A stretch of DNA of 64,000 bases from Luteibacter sp. OK325 (GCF_003050935.1 NZ_QAOX01000003.1:372001-436000); one strand, 5' to 3'; positions 6,936 through 16,535 are shown, numbered from the stretch's first letter. Program-made: numbers and translations. The notes: generated by a model from the letters alone, not told the origin.

Positions 6936-9572
6936 TCAGCCGTTCTTCTTCAACCACGCGTCCACCGCCGGCAGGCGCTGCGTGCGCACCATGTTGCGGT
7001 AGCGGATGTTGGCCACAGCCGTTTCGGCATCGCGACGCGAGGTCGGGGCGATGTTCTTCTCAGCGAAGGCCTGCAGCTTGTCGATGGTGGAGAGTTCGAG
7101 CGAGCTGGCGGCGAGCAGCGGGTAGTAGCGCGATGAGGAGGTCGAGTCGACGAAGGTGTTGACCTTGTCCTTATTCGCCACGGCGAAGTCGAAAGCCAGT
7201 TCCGGATGACGACGGGCCACACCCGAGATCAGGCCGGCGCTATTGGTCTCACCGGCTTCGCCGGTCAGGGCCAGGTCGAGCGCACGCTGTGCCAGGGCGG
7301 CGTCATCTGTCTGCGCGAGCAGGCCGTAGAGGCGGTCCTTCACCAGCGGGGTCTTCTCCGCCTTGGCCGCTTCATGCATCTTGTCCCACGTGGCCGCGTC
7401 GGCATGCTGGGCAACAACGGCAAGGATCACCTTGCGCAGCTCGGCCGGCATCTGGTTGGCTTCGTAGCGATGACGCGCCTCGGCGATGACCTTCGCATCA
7501 CCCAGGCTACCGAGCGAAGCGATGAGGGTCGAGCGCAGGATCGCGACCGGAGCCTCTTCGCCCGCCTTCGCATCCCAACCCACCTGCGCGAACTTCGGCG
7601 ACAGCCGTGCAATGGCGTACTTGCGCAGCACGGCCTGGCGCTTGGCATCGCCCTGGTAATAGGCGTCGAGGGCGGTGAAGTCGTGGGCGATGTCGTCCCA
7701 CAACTGCGGCGGGGCGTCGAGCGGCGCGACCTTGATGAGGTCGAGCACGTCGGAAGCCGGCTCGAGGCCGGCCATGCCAAGCGCCCAGACATCGGCGAAC
7801 ACGCCGAGCTGATCGATCGGCTCGAGCTTCGCAAACGTGCCGGTCAGCGCCTTGACCTGCGCCGGCTGGTACAGCGTGCGGAAGTAACCCGTCTGGCCGG
7901 CGTTGACGAGCACCGGCGCGCAGCCGGCGACCGTCATCGTGCCCGCGCCATTCTCGAGCAGCGTGGTCGAGGCGGTGCCACCGACGGTCTTCGCGATCAC
8001 CGGCACGTGCCAGGCGATCGCCTTCTTGTCTGGGCGGTCGCGGGTGAACTCACCCTGCGACAGCTTCAACGTGGTCGAACCGTTGGTGCAGGTGACCGAT
8101 TCCACGCGCACCAGCGGAATGCCCGGCTGCAGCGTGAAGTCGTGCGCGATCGTGCTCACCGGCTTGCCGGCGGCCTTGTCGATTTCCTTCCACAGGTCGT
8201 TGGATACCGTGTTCGAGTACGCATGCGCCTTGATGTATGCCTGCACACCCTTCTGCCATGCATCGGGACCGACATAGGCTTCGAGCATGCGGATCACGGA
8301 CTCACCCTTGGAGTAAGTGATCTGGTCGAAGGCCTGGCTGGCCTGCTCCACCGTGTCGATCTTCTGCACCACCGGATGCGTCGTCGCCACGGCGTCGCGA
8401 TTCATCGCGACTTCGCGGGTGGACACCGCTTCGAGGTTGGTGTGCCACTCCGGATGCAGGCGCTCGGTGGTGCGCGACGCCAGCCACGAGGCGAAACCTT
8501 CGTTGAGCCAGAGGTCGTCCCACCAGCGCATGGTCACGAGGTCACCGAACCACTGGTGCGCCATTTCGTGGGCGGCGGTGTTGAACACTTCCTGCTTGTC
8601 GGCCTGCGTCGAGATGGACGGGTCGAGCAGCAGCGCGTATTCGAAGGTGTAGATGGCGCCCCAGTTTTCCATGGCACTGAAGAACTGGCTCTGGCCCGGC
8701 GACGCGATGTTGTCGAGCTTGGGCAGCGGGTACGGCACGCCGAAATACGCGTTGTATTCCTTCAGCACATCCTTGCCCGTATCGAGCGTGAACTGCGCCT
8801 GCGAGGTGAGGCCCTTCTGCGTGATCACGCCGATCTCGACGCCGTCGGACATCGTCGTGGCACGATCGAACTCACCCACGCCGAAGAACAACAGATAGGT
8901 CGACATCTTCGGCGTCTGCGCGAAGGTCACCTTCTTCAGGCCGTTACCGAGATCCTTGCTGGAAGCGACCGGCATGTTGTTCACCGCCATGTCGGCGGCC
9001 GGCACGGTGGCATCGACCGTGAAGGTGGCCTTGTACGCCGGCTCGTCCCACGAGGGAATGAAGCGACGGGCATCGGAATTTTCGAACTGCGTATAGAGCG
9101 CGCGCTTCTTGCCGTCGCTCTTGGTGTCGTAGTCGATCGCGAACAGGCCGTTGGCCTGCGTGCCGATCTTGCCGGTGTAATCCATGGCCAGGCGGTAGCT
9201 GCCGGCGGGAATCGCGTGGTCGAAGGTGAAGGTCACCGTCTGCGCTTCGGCATCGATGGCCACCTTCGGCGCGGCGAACTTCGCCTTGCCCTTGGTCGGC
9301 ATGAGGGTGACGTTGGCGAACGTCATGTCTTCCGCGTTCAACGTGATCGACGGCGTCGCGTCGAGCACGTCCACGGCGATCGCGACCTTGCCGTCGAAGG
9401 TCAGCTCCTTGGCATGCGGCACCACGGATACGTCGTAGTGAGTCGGACGCACGCTACGCGGCAGCTGGGTGGTGGCGAGCTGGTCGCTGGTGTCGGCGAC
9501 CGGCGCGGCAAAGGCCGCGGTGGTCAGGCCAGCGAGCGCAAGGGCGATCGCGGAGACGAGAGGTGTACGCAT
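6936..9572 (-). CDS. M1 family zinc aminopeptidase, exported
   Basis: 878 aa with a clear Sec signal (MRTPLVSAIALALAGLTTAAFA). The M1 peptidase signatures are complete: the exopeptidase motif as SAMENWG near residue 300 and the zinc site HEMAHQWFGDL near 335, followed after 18 residues by NEGFASW, which supplies the third ligand. The C-terminal half is the helical ERAP1-like domain. Length fits bacterial alanyl/ERAP-like M1 enzymes. It removes N-terminal residues from peptides, here in the periplasm or outside, not in the cytosol as for E. coli PepN. Single gene with its own terminator and repeat elements on both sides. Confidence 0.93.
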   Translation of the reverse strand: MRTPLVSAIALALAGLTTAAFAAPVADTSDQLATTQLPRSVRPTHYDVSVVPHAKELTFDGKVAIAVDVLDATPSITLNAEDMTFANVTLMPTKGKAKFAAPKVAIDAEAQTVTFTFDHAIPAGSYRLAMDYTGKIGTQANGLFAIDYDTKSDGKKRALYTQFENSDARRFIPSWDEPAYKATFTVDATVPAADMAVNNMPVASSKDLGNGLKKVTFAQTPKMSTYLLFFGVGEFDRATTMSDGVEIGVITQKGLTSQAQFTLDTGKDVLKEYNAYFGVPYPLPKLDNIASPGQSQFFSAMENWGAIYTFEYALLLDPSISTQADKQEVFNTAAHEMAHQWFGDLVTMRWWDDLWLNEGFASWLASRTTERLHPEWHTNLEAVSTREVAMNRDAVATTHPVVQKIDTVEQASQAFDQITYSKGESVIRMLEAYVGPDAWQKGVQAYIKAHAYSNTVSNDLWKEIDKAAGKPVSTIAHDFTLQPGIPLVRVESVTCTNGSTTLKLSQGEFTRDRPDKKAIAWHVPVIAKTVGGTASTTLLENGAGTMTVAGCAPVLVNAGQTGYFRTLYQPAQVKALTGTFAKLEPIDQLGVFADVWALGMAGLEPASDVLDLIKVAPLDAPPQLWDDIAHDFTALDAYYQGDAKRQAVLRKYAIARLSPKFAQVGWDAKAGEEAPVAILRSTLIASLGSLGDAKVIAEARHRYEANQMPAELRKVILAVVAQHADAATWDKMHEAAKAEKTPLVKDRLYGLLAQTDDAALAQRALDLALTGEAGETNSAGLISGVARRHPELAFDFAVANKDKVNTFVDSTSSSRYYPLLAASSLELSTIDKLQAFAEKNIAPTSRRDAETAVANIRYRNMVRTQRLPAVDAWLKKNG

Positions 9573-9701
9573 GGTGGGGGTCCCAGGGGTGCGTCGCCCG
9601 GCCGGCAGCTCCGGCGGAGTCGATTACCCGGATGCTGGGGCACCCGGCGGGGCCGGAGAAGCGCCGGAAGTCATGGGCGCAGGATTTTGCGAGCTGGAGA
9701 G

Positions 9702-9826
9702 CATCGCCGCTGAAGCGGCTCCCACAAGGGGGCGACGGGGCTTCTGTGGGAGCCGATTCATCGGCGATCCCGCGGTAGCGGGCCGGTCCACGACAAGCAC
9801 CCATCGCCGATGAATCGGCCCCTACC
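9702..9826. repeat. REP cluster upstream of the M1 aminopeptidase
   Basis: Three inverted units: ATCGCCGCTGAAGCGGCTCC, GTGGGAGCCGATTCATCGGC followed by GATCCCGCGGTAGCGGGCC, and ATCGCCGATGAATCGGCCCC. Together they fill most of the 278-bp gap between the Sel1 gene end and the peptidase start. Confidence 0.85.
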
Positions 9827-9850
9827 GGGCAGAGGAGCGGGGGACCGGCG

Positions 9851-11110
9851 TTACCAGAGCTTCCACCAGCTGCGCTTTTCCAGGCGGCGCATGGCTTTCA
9901 GGTGGCCACGCTTGGCCGCCTTGCGGTACCAGGCACGGGCGATGGCGCCGTTGCGGGGCACGCCTTCGCCGCGCTCGTGCAGCAGGCCCAGTTCGAACTG
10001 GGCGTCGGTGTGGCCGTGGCCGGCGGCCGAGCGATACAGGCGCACGACCTCGCCGAGGTTGCGGGGCACGCCGCGGCCGTTGTCGATCATCTGTGCCAGG
10101 GCGTATTGCGCAGGCACGTGGCCGCGCTCGGCGGCCAGGCCCAGCCAGCGCACGGCTTCGGGTTCGTTACGGGCCACGCCGTCGCCCGAGGCCAGGCGCT
10201 GGCCGAGGAGGAACTGGGCCGAGGCGTCCTGCGGGCCGATCTGGCTGATGCGTTCGGAAGCGGAGCGTGAGCTGGACCCGGTGACCTCGTCGGCGGCCGC
10301 GGCGCCCATCCCGGCCAGGCGCTGCTTCGCTTCGCTGTCGCCCTGCTCGGCCGCGCGACCCAACCAAAGGCGGGCCTGGTCCCGGTCACCAGGCAGATCG
10401 CTGGCTTCGAGGTACATCGTACCGAGGGTGAACTGGGCGATGCTATTGCCCAGCTCGGCGGCGCGGCGAAAGTGATGCGCCCCCATCACGGCATCGCGGG
10501 TCACGCCGACGCCGTCGACATACATGCGCCCGAGGCTGCACAGCGCGTCGCCGAAACCGCGTGCCTCCGGTTGCCCGCGCTCCACGGCCTTGCTGTAGAA
10601 AGCGAACGCAAGCTCGGCATCGCGCGGTACGCCGCGACCGAAATAGTGGGAGACCCCGAGGTTCACGCAAGCCTGTACATGGCCCTGATCGGCAGCCAGA
10701 CCCCACCAGTGCAGGGCCTGCACGCGGTCGGCAGTGACGCCGTGGCCTCGCGCATAAAGGGTGCCGAGCGCGCACTGCGCTTCAACCAATCCGGCCTCCG
10801 CAGCGCGGCGAAACCAGCCAGCGGCCTCGAAAGGATCGCGCGGCACGCCCGTGCCCTCGGCATAGTGCACGCCAAGCCGGTACTGGCTTTCCAGGTGTCC
10901 CTGTTCGGCCGCACGGCGAAACCAGTGCACGGACCGGGTGCGGTCCTGGGTGATGTGCTCGCCCTCGAAATACATGGTGGCCACGCGAAACTGGGCCTGC
11001 ACGTCGCCGAGCTGGGCATCCCTTTCCAGGGAGCCAAACCGCTGCAAGGCATCCATTTCCGCGGCGAACCGACGGTCGCCCAGCAGCGTACCTGTCTTCG
11101 CTTCCGACAT
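9851..11110 (-). CDS. Sel1-like repeat protein
   Basis: About ten 36-residue Sel1/TPR-like repeats of the form A-x-x-W-x-RRAAEQGH-x-x-AQ-x-x-LG-x-x-Y-x-x-G-x-GVPRD run through the whole chain. I chose the ATG preceded by GGGGAACGGG (419 aa); a longer frame adds 31 residues with no matching features. No signal peptide is visible, so it is probably cytosolic. Such proteins are protein-protein scaffolds in stress or signalling; nothing here shows the partner. Two repeats near the middle are degenerate. Confidence 0.85.
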   Translation of the reverse strand: MSEAKTGTLLGDRRFAAEMDALQRFGSLERDAQLGDVQAQFRVATMYFEGEHITQDRTRSVHWFRRAAEQGHLESQYRLGVHYAEGTGVPRDPFEAAGWFRRAAEAGLVEAQCALGTLYARGHGVTADRVQALHWWGLAADQGHVQACVNLGVSHYFGRGVPRDAELAFAFYSKAVERGQPEARGFGDALCSLGRMYVDGVGVTRDAVMGAHHFRRAAELGNSIAQFTLGTMYLEASDLPGDRDQARLWLGRAAEQGDSEAKQRLAGMGAAAADEVTGSSSRSASERISQIGPQDASAQFLLGQRLASGDGVARNEPEAVRWLGLAAERGHVPAQYALAQMIDNGRGVPRNLGEVVRLYRSAAGHGHTDAQFELGLLHERGEGVPRNGAIARAWYRKAAKRGHLKAMRRLEKRSWWKLW

Positions 11111-11291
11111 CCCGTTCCCCTGAAAACGCCTGCCGATCGTGCGCGCATCATAGGGGGATAAGCGGCCGGAAGATATCAGCTTTTTGGGCAGGCCATTTTC
11201 CACGTGGCAATGAAACTGATCACGCGCCCGGGCGGTTTTTCCCCGGTCTGCGGAGGGGGATCCTAGTCACCTGCCCAACGGAGAAGCTCCC

Positions 11292-12299
11292 ATGAAAGCC
11301 ATCGTCTACACCCAGCACGGCCTGCCCATCGACGACACCCATGCCCTGGTCGAGATGGACTTGCCGCGTCCGCAACCGGGCCCGCGCGACCTGCTCGTCG
11401 CCGTGCGGGCCGTTTCGGTCAATCCCGTCGACACCAAGCTCCGCGCCGGCGTACCGGTGACCGAACCCCGCACGCTCGGCTTCGATGCCGTCGGCAGCGT
11501 GGCCGCGGTCGGCAGCGAAGTCAGCCTGTTCAAGGAAGGCGACGAGGTGTTCTACGCCGGCTCGATCCTGCGTCCGGGCAGCAACGCCGAATTCCAGCTG
11601 GTGGACGAGCGCATCGTCGGCCACAAGCCGCGAAGCCTGGACGACGCCCATGCAGCCGCCCTGCCCCTCACCGCCATCACCGCGTGGGAACTGCTGTTCG
11701 ACCGGCTCGGCGTTGCCGAGGGCGGCGGTGACGGCGAGTCCATCCTGATCATCGGTGCCGGTGGCGGCGTGGGTTCCATCCTCGTCCAGCTGGCCCGCCG
11801 GCTGACCCGCCTCAACGTCATCGGCACGGCTTCCCGCGAGGACACGGCGCGCTGGGTGCGCGAGCTCGGTGCGCATCATGTCATCGACCACGGCAAGCCG
11901 TTGGCCGCGCAACTGTCCGCACTTGGCGTCACCACCATCGACCATGTCGCCGGCCTCACGCACACCGCCGACTACTACGAGCAGATCGTCGAGATCCTCA
12001 AGCCGCAGGGCCGGTTCGGCATCATCGACGACCCCGCCACGCTCGACGCCATGAAGCTCAAGCGCAAGGCCATTTCACTGCACTGGGAATCGATGTTCAC
12101 CCGTTCCATGTTCACGACGCCGGACATGATCCGCCAGCACGAACTGCTCAACCGTGTCGCCGCGCTTATCGACGATGGCACGCTGCGCACCACGCTCGGC
12201 GAGAACGTCGGTAAGATCAACGCCGCCAATCTCCGCCAGGCCTACAAGCTCGTTGCAAGCCACAAGGCCAGGGGCAAACTGGTCCTGGCCGGCTGGTAA
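11292..12299 (+). CDS. Zinc-type alcohol dehydrogenase / quinone oxidoreductase family protein
   Basis: 335 aa beginning MKAIVYTQHGLP after a good GGAGAA site. The GroES-like N-terminal half contains the SVNPVDTKLRAG segment; the Rossmann half has the nucleotide motif GAGGGVGSI near residue 155. Cysteine zinc ligands are missing, as in the medium-chain quinone reductase branch that uses NADPH (the family known as zinc-binding alcohol dehydrogenase family 1). Expected to reduce quinones or activated alkenes in the cytosol. Monocistronic, divergent from the Sel1 gene. Confidence 0.88.
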   Translation: MKAIVYTQHGLPIDDTHALVEMDLPRPQPGPRDLLVAVRAVSVNPVDTKLRAGVPVTEPRTLGFDAVGSVAAVGSEVSLFKEGDEVFYAGSILRPGSNAEFQLVDERIVGHKPRSLDDAHAAALPLTAITAWELLFDRLGVAEGGGDGESILIIGAGGGVGSILVQLARRLTRLNVIGTASREDTARWVRELGAHHVIDHGKPLAAQLSALGVTTIDHVAGLTHTADYYEQIVEILKPQGRFGIIDDPATLDAMKLKRKAISLHWESMFTRSMFTTPDMIRQHELLNRVAALIDDGTLRTTLGENVGKINAANLRQAYKLVASHKARGKLVLAGW

Positions 12300-12398
12300 G
12301 CGTGCCGCGGGGACGACGCACCTTGACATAGGGTTCACGCCGGACCCGCTATCTGCCTCGCCGATATTCCCGTCGACTACCTCGTGAAGTGCCCGTCC

Positions 12399-12758
12399 AT
12401 GACCACAGATAAACCCCTCGTCATCCTGCTCGTAGAGGATGACCCTGCCATCCGCGAGATCTCCGCCATGATCCTCGAGGACGCAGGGATGACGGTGCAC
12501 ACCGTCTCCAGTGGCGACGAGGCGGAACTGTGGCTGCAAACCGGCAAGAACAAAACCGACGTGCTGTTCACCGACGTACGCATGCCGGGAAAGATTTCCG
12601 GGCAGGACCTCGCCACGCGTCACAGCGACATGCACGTGCTGGTGACCTCGGGCGAAGCGAAGGAGCAGCACGACTGGCTGCAGGAGAACATGGCTTATCT
12701 GGCCAAGCCGTATGACAGGAAGACGTTGTTGGCGGCTGTCAGGGATATTGCTGCCTGA
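12399..12758 (+). CDS. Single-domain response regulator (orphan)
   Basis: 119 aa, a receiver domain only. The acidic pair is in LLVEDDP, the phosphoacceptor is Asp59 in LFTDVRMPG, the conserved Thr/Ser is in VLVTSG and the Lys is in AYLAKPYD. There is no output domain and no histidine kinase in the window, so it may act as a phosphate sink or connector in a phosphorelay. An in-frame GTG five codons upstream is an alternative start; I prefer the ATG. Repeat elements follow the stop. Confidence 0.88.
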   Translation: MTTDKPLVILLVEDDPAIREISAMILEDAGMTVHTVSSGDEAELWLQTGKNKTDVLFTDVRMPGKISGQDLATRHSDMHVLVTSGEAKEQHDWLQENMAYLAKPYDRKTLLAAVRDIAA

Positions 12759-12783
12759 GGGCTGTCGCGGCGTGAGGGGAAAG

Positions 12784-12888
12784 CATCGCCGATGAATCGG
12801 CTCCCACAAGGAGCGGGTTTCGATCCGTGTGGGAGCCGATTCATCGGCGATGCCCTTGCTCCTGTGGGAGCCGATTCATCGGCGATGG
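12784..12888. repeat. REP cluster between response regulator and TPR lipoprotein
   Basis: Three units: ATCGCCGATGAATCGGCTCC, then two copies of GTGGGAGCCGATTCATCGGC ending GATG. The convergent gene ends suggest it sits in a terminator region. Confidence 0.85.
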
Positions 12889-12906
12889 GTGCTCGCGAAA
12901 TTCTCT

Positions 12907-13668
12907 CTACTTACCCACAACCGGCACCTTCCCCGCCCGAATCCCCTCCAGCCCCGCCTTCGACTTCGCATCGTCAGGCTTGAGCCTCAGGCACGCCCCA
13001 TAGGCTTTCTCAGCCTCGTCATACCGCTTCAACTGAGCCATATCGAACCCCTGCCCGCCATACGCCCGGCAGAGAAAGTCGTTCTTCTCGGCGTCCGGCC
13101 ACGTATCCATCAGGTCGATGTTCCTGATCGCCGCGCGGTAAAGCTTGAACGAGTCGTCATAGCGACCCTGGCGTTGATTCACGAACGCAAGCTCGCCCAG
13201 GTACTGCGAATCCTTCGGCGAAAGCGCCAGCGCCTTGCTAAGTTCGGTCTCGGCCTCAGGGTAACGGCCCATGTCGCCATAGGCATACCCGCGCGCCCAG
13301 TACGCCATGCCCCAGGCCGGCCCGATGTTGATGATGCGCTTGCCATGCCCCGGGGTCTTCTTGTCACCCTTCGCCAGCGACGCGTAGTTGGCACTCAGCG
13401 CCGGGCCGCGGGGCGAGTAGACCTGGTCGGGACTGTTCGCGTACTGCCTCTCGAGGCGGCTGGCGACATCCGACAGGGGACCGTCGATCGCCGCCTGCAA
13501 CTTCCCGTCCTTGATCATGTTGATGCCGTCGGCGACTTCCTTGTCATCGCTGTTCTGCTTGATGACCTTCGATGACTGCGGCGTTTCCCTCGGCGGCAGC
13601 GCGGCCGCACAGCCCGCCAGCGACACCACCAGACATGCGACAGCGCCGCGCTTCCATACCTTGGGCAT
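12907..13668 (-). CDS. TPR-repeat lipoprotein
   Basis: From the chosen ATG (MPKVWKRGAVACLV), a lipobox VSLAGC places the acylated cysteine near residue 19. The mature part carries at least three TPR-like helix pairs (AYGDMGRYPEAETELSKALA; FVNQRQGRYDDSFKLYRAA; YDEAEKAYGACLRLKPDDA). GAGG stands 9 bases before this ATG; longer in-frame starts bury the signal. Likely attached to the outer membrane facing the periplasm as a binding scaffold. Convergent with the response regulator. Partner unknown. Confidence 0.8.
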   Translation of the reverse strand: MPKVWKRGAVACLVVSLAGCAAALPPRETPQSSKVIKQNSDDKEVADGINMIKDGKLQAAIDGPLSDVASRLERQYANSPDQVYSPRGPALSANYASLAKGDKKTPGHGKRIINIGPAWGMAYWARGYAYGDMGRYPEAETELSKALALSPKDSQYLGELAFVNQRQGRYDDSFKLYRAAIRNIDLMDTWPDAEKNDFLCRAYGGQGFDMAQLKRYDEAEKAYGACLRLKPDDAKSKAGLEGIRAGKVPVVGK

Positions 13669-13775
13669 TGTGGGAATCCTCATCGTTAATGAGGCGGAGC
13701 TTGCCACAATCCTCGTGAATCGTTGCTTGTAGAAATTTACCTGTCTCCAGGCTTTCAGCAGCAAGATCTCGCGAC

Positions 13776-14159
13776 CTATCCGCGGTCGATAATCCGGTTG
13801 ATCTTGCCGTTGTGGAAGCCGAATTCCGAGGTGCCCTGCATCTCGATGATGCTGCCCGCGCCCGGACCATCCGGGATGTCCTCGGCGATCTCGCCGTGGA
13901 AGTCGATGTTGGCGATAACGACCGTACCTTCCTCATGCATCTTCACCAGCTTCTGGTGGCGCGAAGCGAACAGCGCCGCACCCACGCGGGCCAGCTTCTC
14001 CAGTTCCGCCTTGCCGTTGGTCGACACGCTCAGCTCGTCGCCGGTGTGATGCTCGAAGCGCACGTCGTCGGTGACCAGGGCCAGCATGCGTTCGATGTCG
14101 AAGTGGTTGTACGCGTCGATATAGGCATCGATGAGGGCGTGGCGTGCGGCGTCGATCAT
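13776..14159 (-). CDS. SnoaL-like / NTF2-fold protein
   Basis: 127 aa, starting MIDAARHALIDAYIDAYN, with IERMLALVTDDVRFEHH and later GTVVIANIDFHGEI, a typical SnoaL-like cone fold. The ATG overlaps the stop of the LysR gene in ATGA, so the two are translationally coupled. Members are small isomerases, hydratases or binding proteins; substrate cannot be read from sequence. The pairing with a LysR regulator and a divergent aldo/keto reductase suggests a shared metabolic response. Confidence 0.78.
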   Translation of the reverse strand: MIDAARHALIDAYIDAYNHFDIERMLALVTDDVRFEHHTGDELSVSTNGKAELEKLARVGAALFASRHQKLVKMHEEGTVVIANIDFHGEIAEDIPDGPGAGSIIEMQGTSEFGFHNGKINRIIDRG

Positions 14160-15079
14160 GGTCGCGGGTCCCTGGGTGGTGGCGAAACGTGGCGTTCGCG
14201 GAAAAAGTCGATGAACACGCGCAGCTTCCGCGGCACGTGCACTCGGCTGGGATAGTACAGATGGAAAGCGCTGAAGGTAGGCCAGAAATTTTCCAGCACC
14301 GGCATTAACCGGCCGCTGTCGAGATCGGCCCGGACCAGCTCCTCGAAGTGGCAAGCGATGCCGACGCCCTGCCGCGCCCCCTCGATCAGCAGATCGGCAT
14401 CGTTGCTGATCATCGACGGCGTGGCCTCGACCTCGACAAGGCGACCGTCCTGCTCGAAATCCCAGCGCATCAGGCTGCGCTCCTGGTCCAGCCGGATGCA
14501 CGCGCAGCGGTGGGCAAGCAGGTCGGCCGGGGTGCGCGGCTCGCCGTGGCGCTGCAGATAGGCGGCCGAGGCGAACGTTGCCAGCCGGTGCGGGCCGCCA
14601 ATCGGCACCGCGACCACGTCGTTGGCGAGGCTTTCGCCCAGGCGGAAACCCGCGTCGAAACCGCCGGCAATGAGGTCCTTGAAGCGGTTGTCGCAGTGCA
14701 GTTCCACGACGACGTCCGGGTACGTGTCCATGAACTCGCCCAGGTGGGGCATCACCACAAGGTCCGCCACCACGCGTGACAGGTTGATGCGCAGCACGCC
14801 GGCAGGCGCCTCGCGCGACTCGTCCACGGCATCCACCGCCTTCGCGATCGCGGCCAGACCCACCTGTGCTTCGGTGAGGAAACGGCGACCGATCTCGGTT
14901 ACGCCGACACGGCGGGTGGTCCGGTCGAGCAGGCGCACGCCCAGGCGGCTCTCCAACAGCCGAACGGTCTGCGAGAGCGCCGAGGGCGAGACGCCCATTT
15001 CCCGGGCCGCGCGGGTAAAGCTCTCGTGGTGGGCCACGCGGGCGAAGGCGGAGATCGCCGGGAGCAGCTCGGGCGGCAT
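14156..15079 (-). CDS. LysR-family transcriptional regulator
   Basis: 307 aa from the ATG giving MPPELLPAISAFARVAHHES; a start ten codons earlier is possible. The N-terminal winged HTH reads FTRAAREMGVSPSALSQTVR-LE-RLGVRLLDRTTRRV, the standard LysR pattern, and the rest is the periplasmic-binding-like effector domain. It is divergent from the aldo/keto reductase with about 110 bp between starts, the usual LysR-target arrangement, so it probably controls that gene and its own SnoaL partner. Confidence 0.9.
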   Translation of the reverse strand: MPPELLPAISAFARVAHHESFTRAAREMGVSPSALSQTVRLLESRLGVRLLDRTTRRVGVTEIGRRFLTEAQVGLAAIAKAVDAVDESREAPAGVLRINLSRVVADLVVMPHLGEFMDTYPDVVVELHCDNRFKDLIAGGFDAGFRLGESLANDVVAVPIGGPHRLATFASAAYLQRHGEPRTPADLLAHRCACIRLDQERSLMRWDFEQDGRLVEVEATPSMISNDADLLIEGARQGVGIACHFEELVRADLDSGRLMPVLENFWPTFSAFHLYYPSRVHVPRKLRVFIDFFRERHVSPPPRDPRP

Positions 15080-15187
15080 CGCACCCTCCGTTATGAAGCA
15101 GTGCTTCAAAGCCTATGCCCTGATCACCCGTTTATCCAGAGGCAATCCCGGGATTATCGTTTGCGGCATTCCCCAAGGAGTCCGCCC

Positions 15188-16249
15188 ATGAGCAAGCGTC
15201 TGAACGACTACATCACCCTCGGCCGCTCCGGCCTGCGCGTCAGCCCCGTCTCGCTGGGCACGATGACCTTCGGCGAAGAATGGGGCTGGGGTGCGGGCGA
15301 AGCCGAGGCCCGCACCATGCTCGACACCTATATGGAGCGCGGCGGTAACTTCATCGACACCGCCAACTTCTACACCGGCGGCACCTCGGAAACCCTGCTC
15401 GGCAAGTTCCTCGCCGGCCGCCGTGACCACGCCGTCATCGCGACCAAGTACTCGCTGACCACCGATCCGACCAACGCCAATGCCTCGGGCAACCATCGCC
15501 GCAACATGGTCCGCGCGGTGGAGGACAGTCTGCGCCGCCTCGATACCGACTACATCGACCTCTACTACCTGCACGTATGGGACGGCCTGGTGCCGGTCGA
15601 GGAAATCATGCGCGCGTTCGACGATCTCGTTCGCGCCGGCAAGATCGTCTACGCCGGCATTTCGGATACCCCGGCCTGGCAGATAGCACGCATGCAGACG
15701 CTGGCCGACCTCCGCGGCTGGGCGCCGCTGGTCGCGCTGCAGATTGAGCACAGCCTCATCGAGCGCACCGTGGAACACGACCTCCTGCCCATGGCGCAGG
15801 AACTCGGCCTCGGCGTGCTGGCGTGGTCACCGCTGGGCAGCGGCGTGCTGTCGGGCAAGTACTCGCGTGCGGATATCGAAAAGCACAAGGGCGGCGATAT
15901 GTTCAACGGCGGCCGTGCGGCCGTTGCCGCCGGCATGGGCTCACTGAGCGAACACAACCTCGATATTGTCGATGCGCTCAAGAGCGTCGCCGAAGAGGTG
16001 GGCCACACACCTGCGCAGACCGCCATCGCCTGGTTGCTGGCGAAGCAGGCGCCGACGATCATCCCGATCCTCGGTGCACGTACCGCCGCGCAGTTCGACG
16101 AAAACCTCGCGGCACTGGAAGTCACCTTTACCGCCGAACAGATCCGCCAACTCGACGAAGCCAGCGCCATCACCCCGATCTTCCCGCACTCGTTCCTGCC
16201 CCGCGTGCACGACACCGTCCGCGGCGGCGCCAGCGTCACCCGCCCCTAG
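15188..16249 (+). CDS. Aldo/keto reductase
   Basis: 353 aa beginning MSKRLNDYITLGRSGLRVS after AAGGAG at 7 bases; longer frames upstream cross the LysR promoter and are rejected. The catalytic tetrad is complete: Asp57 and Tyr62 in NFIDTANFYTGG, Lys87 in IATKYS and His129 in YYLHVWD. The C-terminal AKR stretch (IPILGARTAAQF) binds NADPH. It reduces aldehydes or ketones in the cytosol; substrate unknown. Likely controlled by the divergent LysR protein. The 3' flank goes straight into a tandem repeat. Confidence 0.92.
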   Translation: MSKRLNDYITLGRSGLRVSPVSLGTMTFGEEWGWGAGEAEARTMLDTYMERGGNFIDTANFYTGGTSETLLGKFLAGRRDHAVIATKYSLTTDPTNANASGNHRRNMVRAVEDSLRRLDTDYIDLYYLHVWDGLVPVEEIMRAFDDLVRAGKIVYAGISDTPAWQIARMQTLADLRGWAPLVALQIEHSLIERTVEHDLLPMAQELGLGVLAWSPLGSGVLSGKYSRADIEKHKGGDMFNGGRAAVAAGMGSLSEHNLDIVDALKSVAEEVGHTPAQTAIAWLLAKQAPTIIPILGARTAAQFDENLAALEVTFTAEQIRQLDEASAITPIFPHSFLPRVHDTVRGGASVTRP

Positions 16250-16254
16250 TTTCC

Positions 16255-16334
16255 GTGGGAGCCGACTCATCTCTGTGGGAGCCGATTCATCTCTGTGGGA
16301 GCCGATTCATCTCTGTGGGAGCCGATTCATCGGC
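16255..16334. repeat. Tandem 20-bp repeat, four copies, derived from a REP half-site
   Basis: The unit GTGGGAGCCGATTCATCTCT is repeated at exactly 20-bp steps; the first copy has one change (GACTCAT) and the last runs into a complete REP with ATCGGCGAA. The half-hairpin has therefore been amplified in tandem. Confidence 0.9.
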
Positions 16335-16397
16335 GAATGGGTGCTCAATGCAACCTCGCCCGCTGCCGCAGGATCGCCGATAAATCGGCTCCTACAG
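16335..16397. repeat. REP partner unit after the tandem array
   Basis: After GGGTGCTC and a GCTGCCGCAGG-like segment, an inverted unit GATCGCCGATAAATCGGCTC with CTACAG closes the array. It differs by one base in the loop from the commonest form. Confidence 0.7.
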
Positions 16398-16535
16398 AAT
16401 TACGAGTGCGCGTTCGTCCGATGTGTCCACGCAATACGTCCGCGGACACACCGGAAACGACGCTCGACCGCGTAGTATAACGCCTCACGCCTGGCTCGCC
16501 ACTTGCAATGCCGCTCCCGAACACAAGGAGCAGCT

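Noticed and set aside
7206-9713. Long plus-strand frame opposite the M1 aminopeptidase
   Set aside because: It is an antisense shadow produced by high GC; composition is Arg/His-rich, no motifs, and the minus strand has full M1 signatures.
9469-9813. Short frames across the REP cluster upstream of the M1 gene
   Set aside because: Coding potential is only the repeated VGADSS-type translation of REP sequence.
16255-16397. CRISPR-like spacing of repeats
   Set aside because: Units are contiguous without spacers and belong to the REP family; no cas genes.
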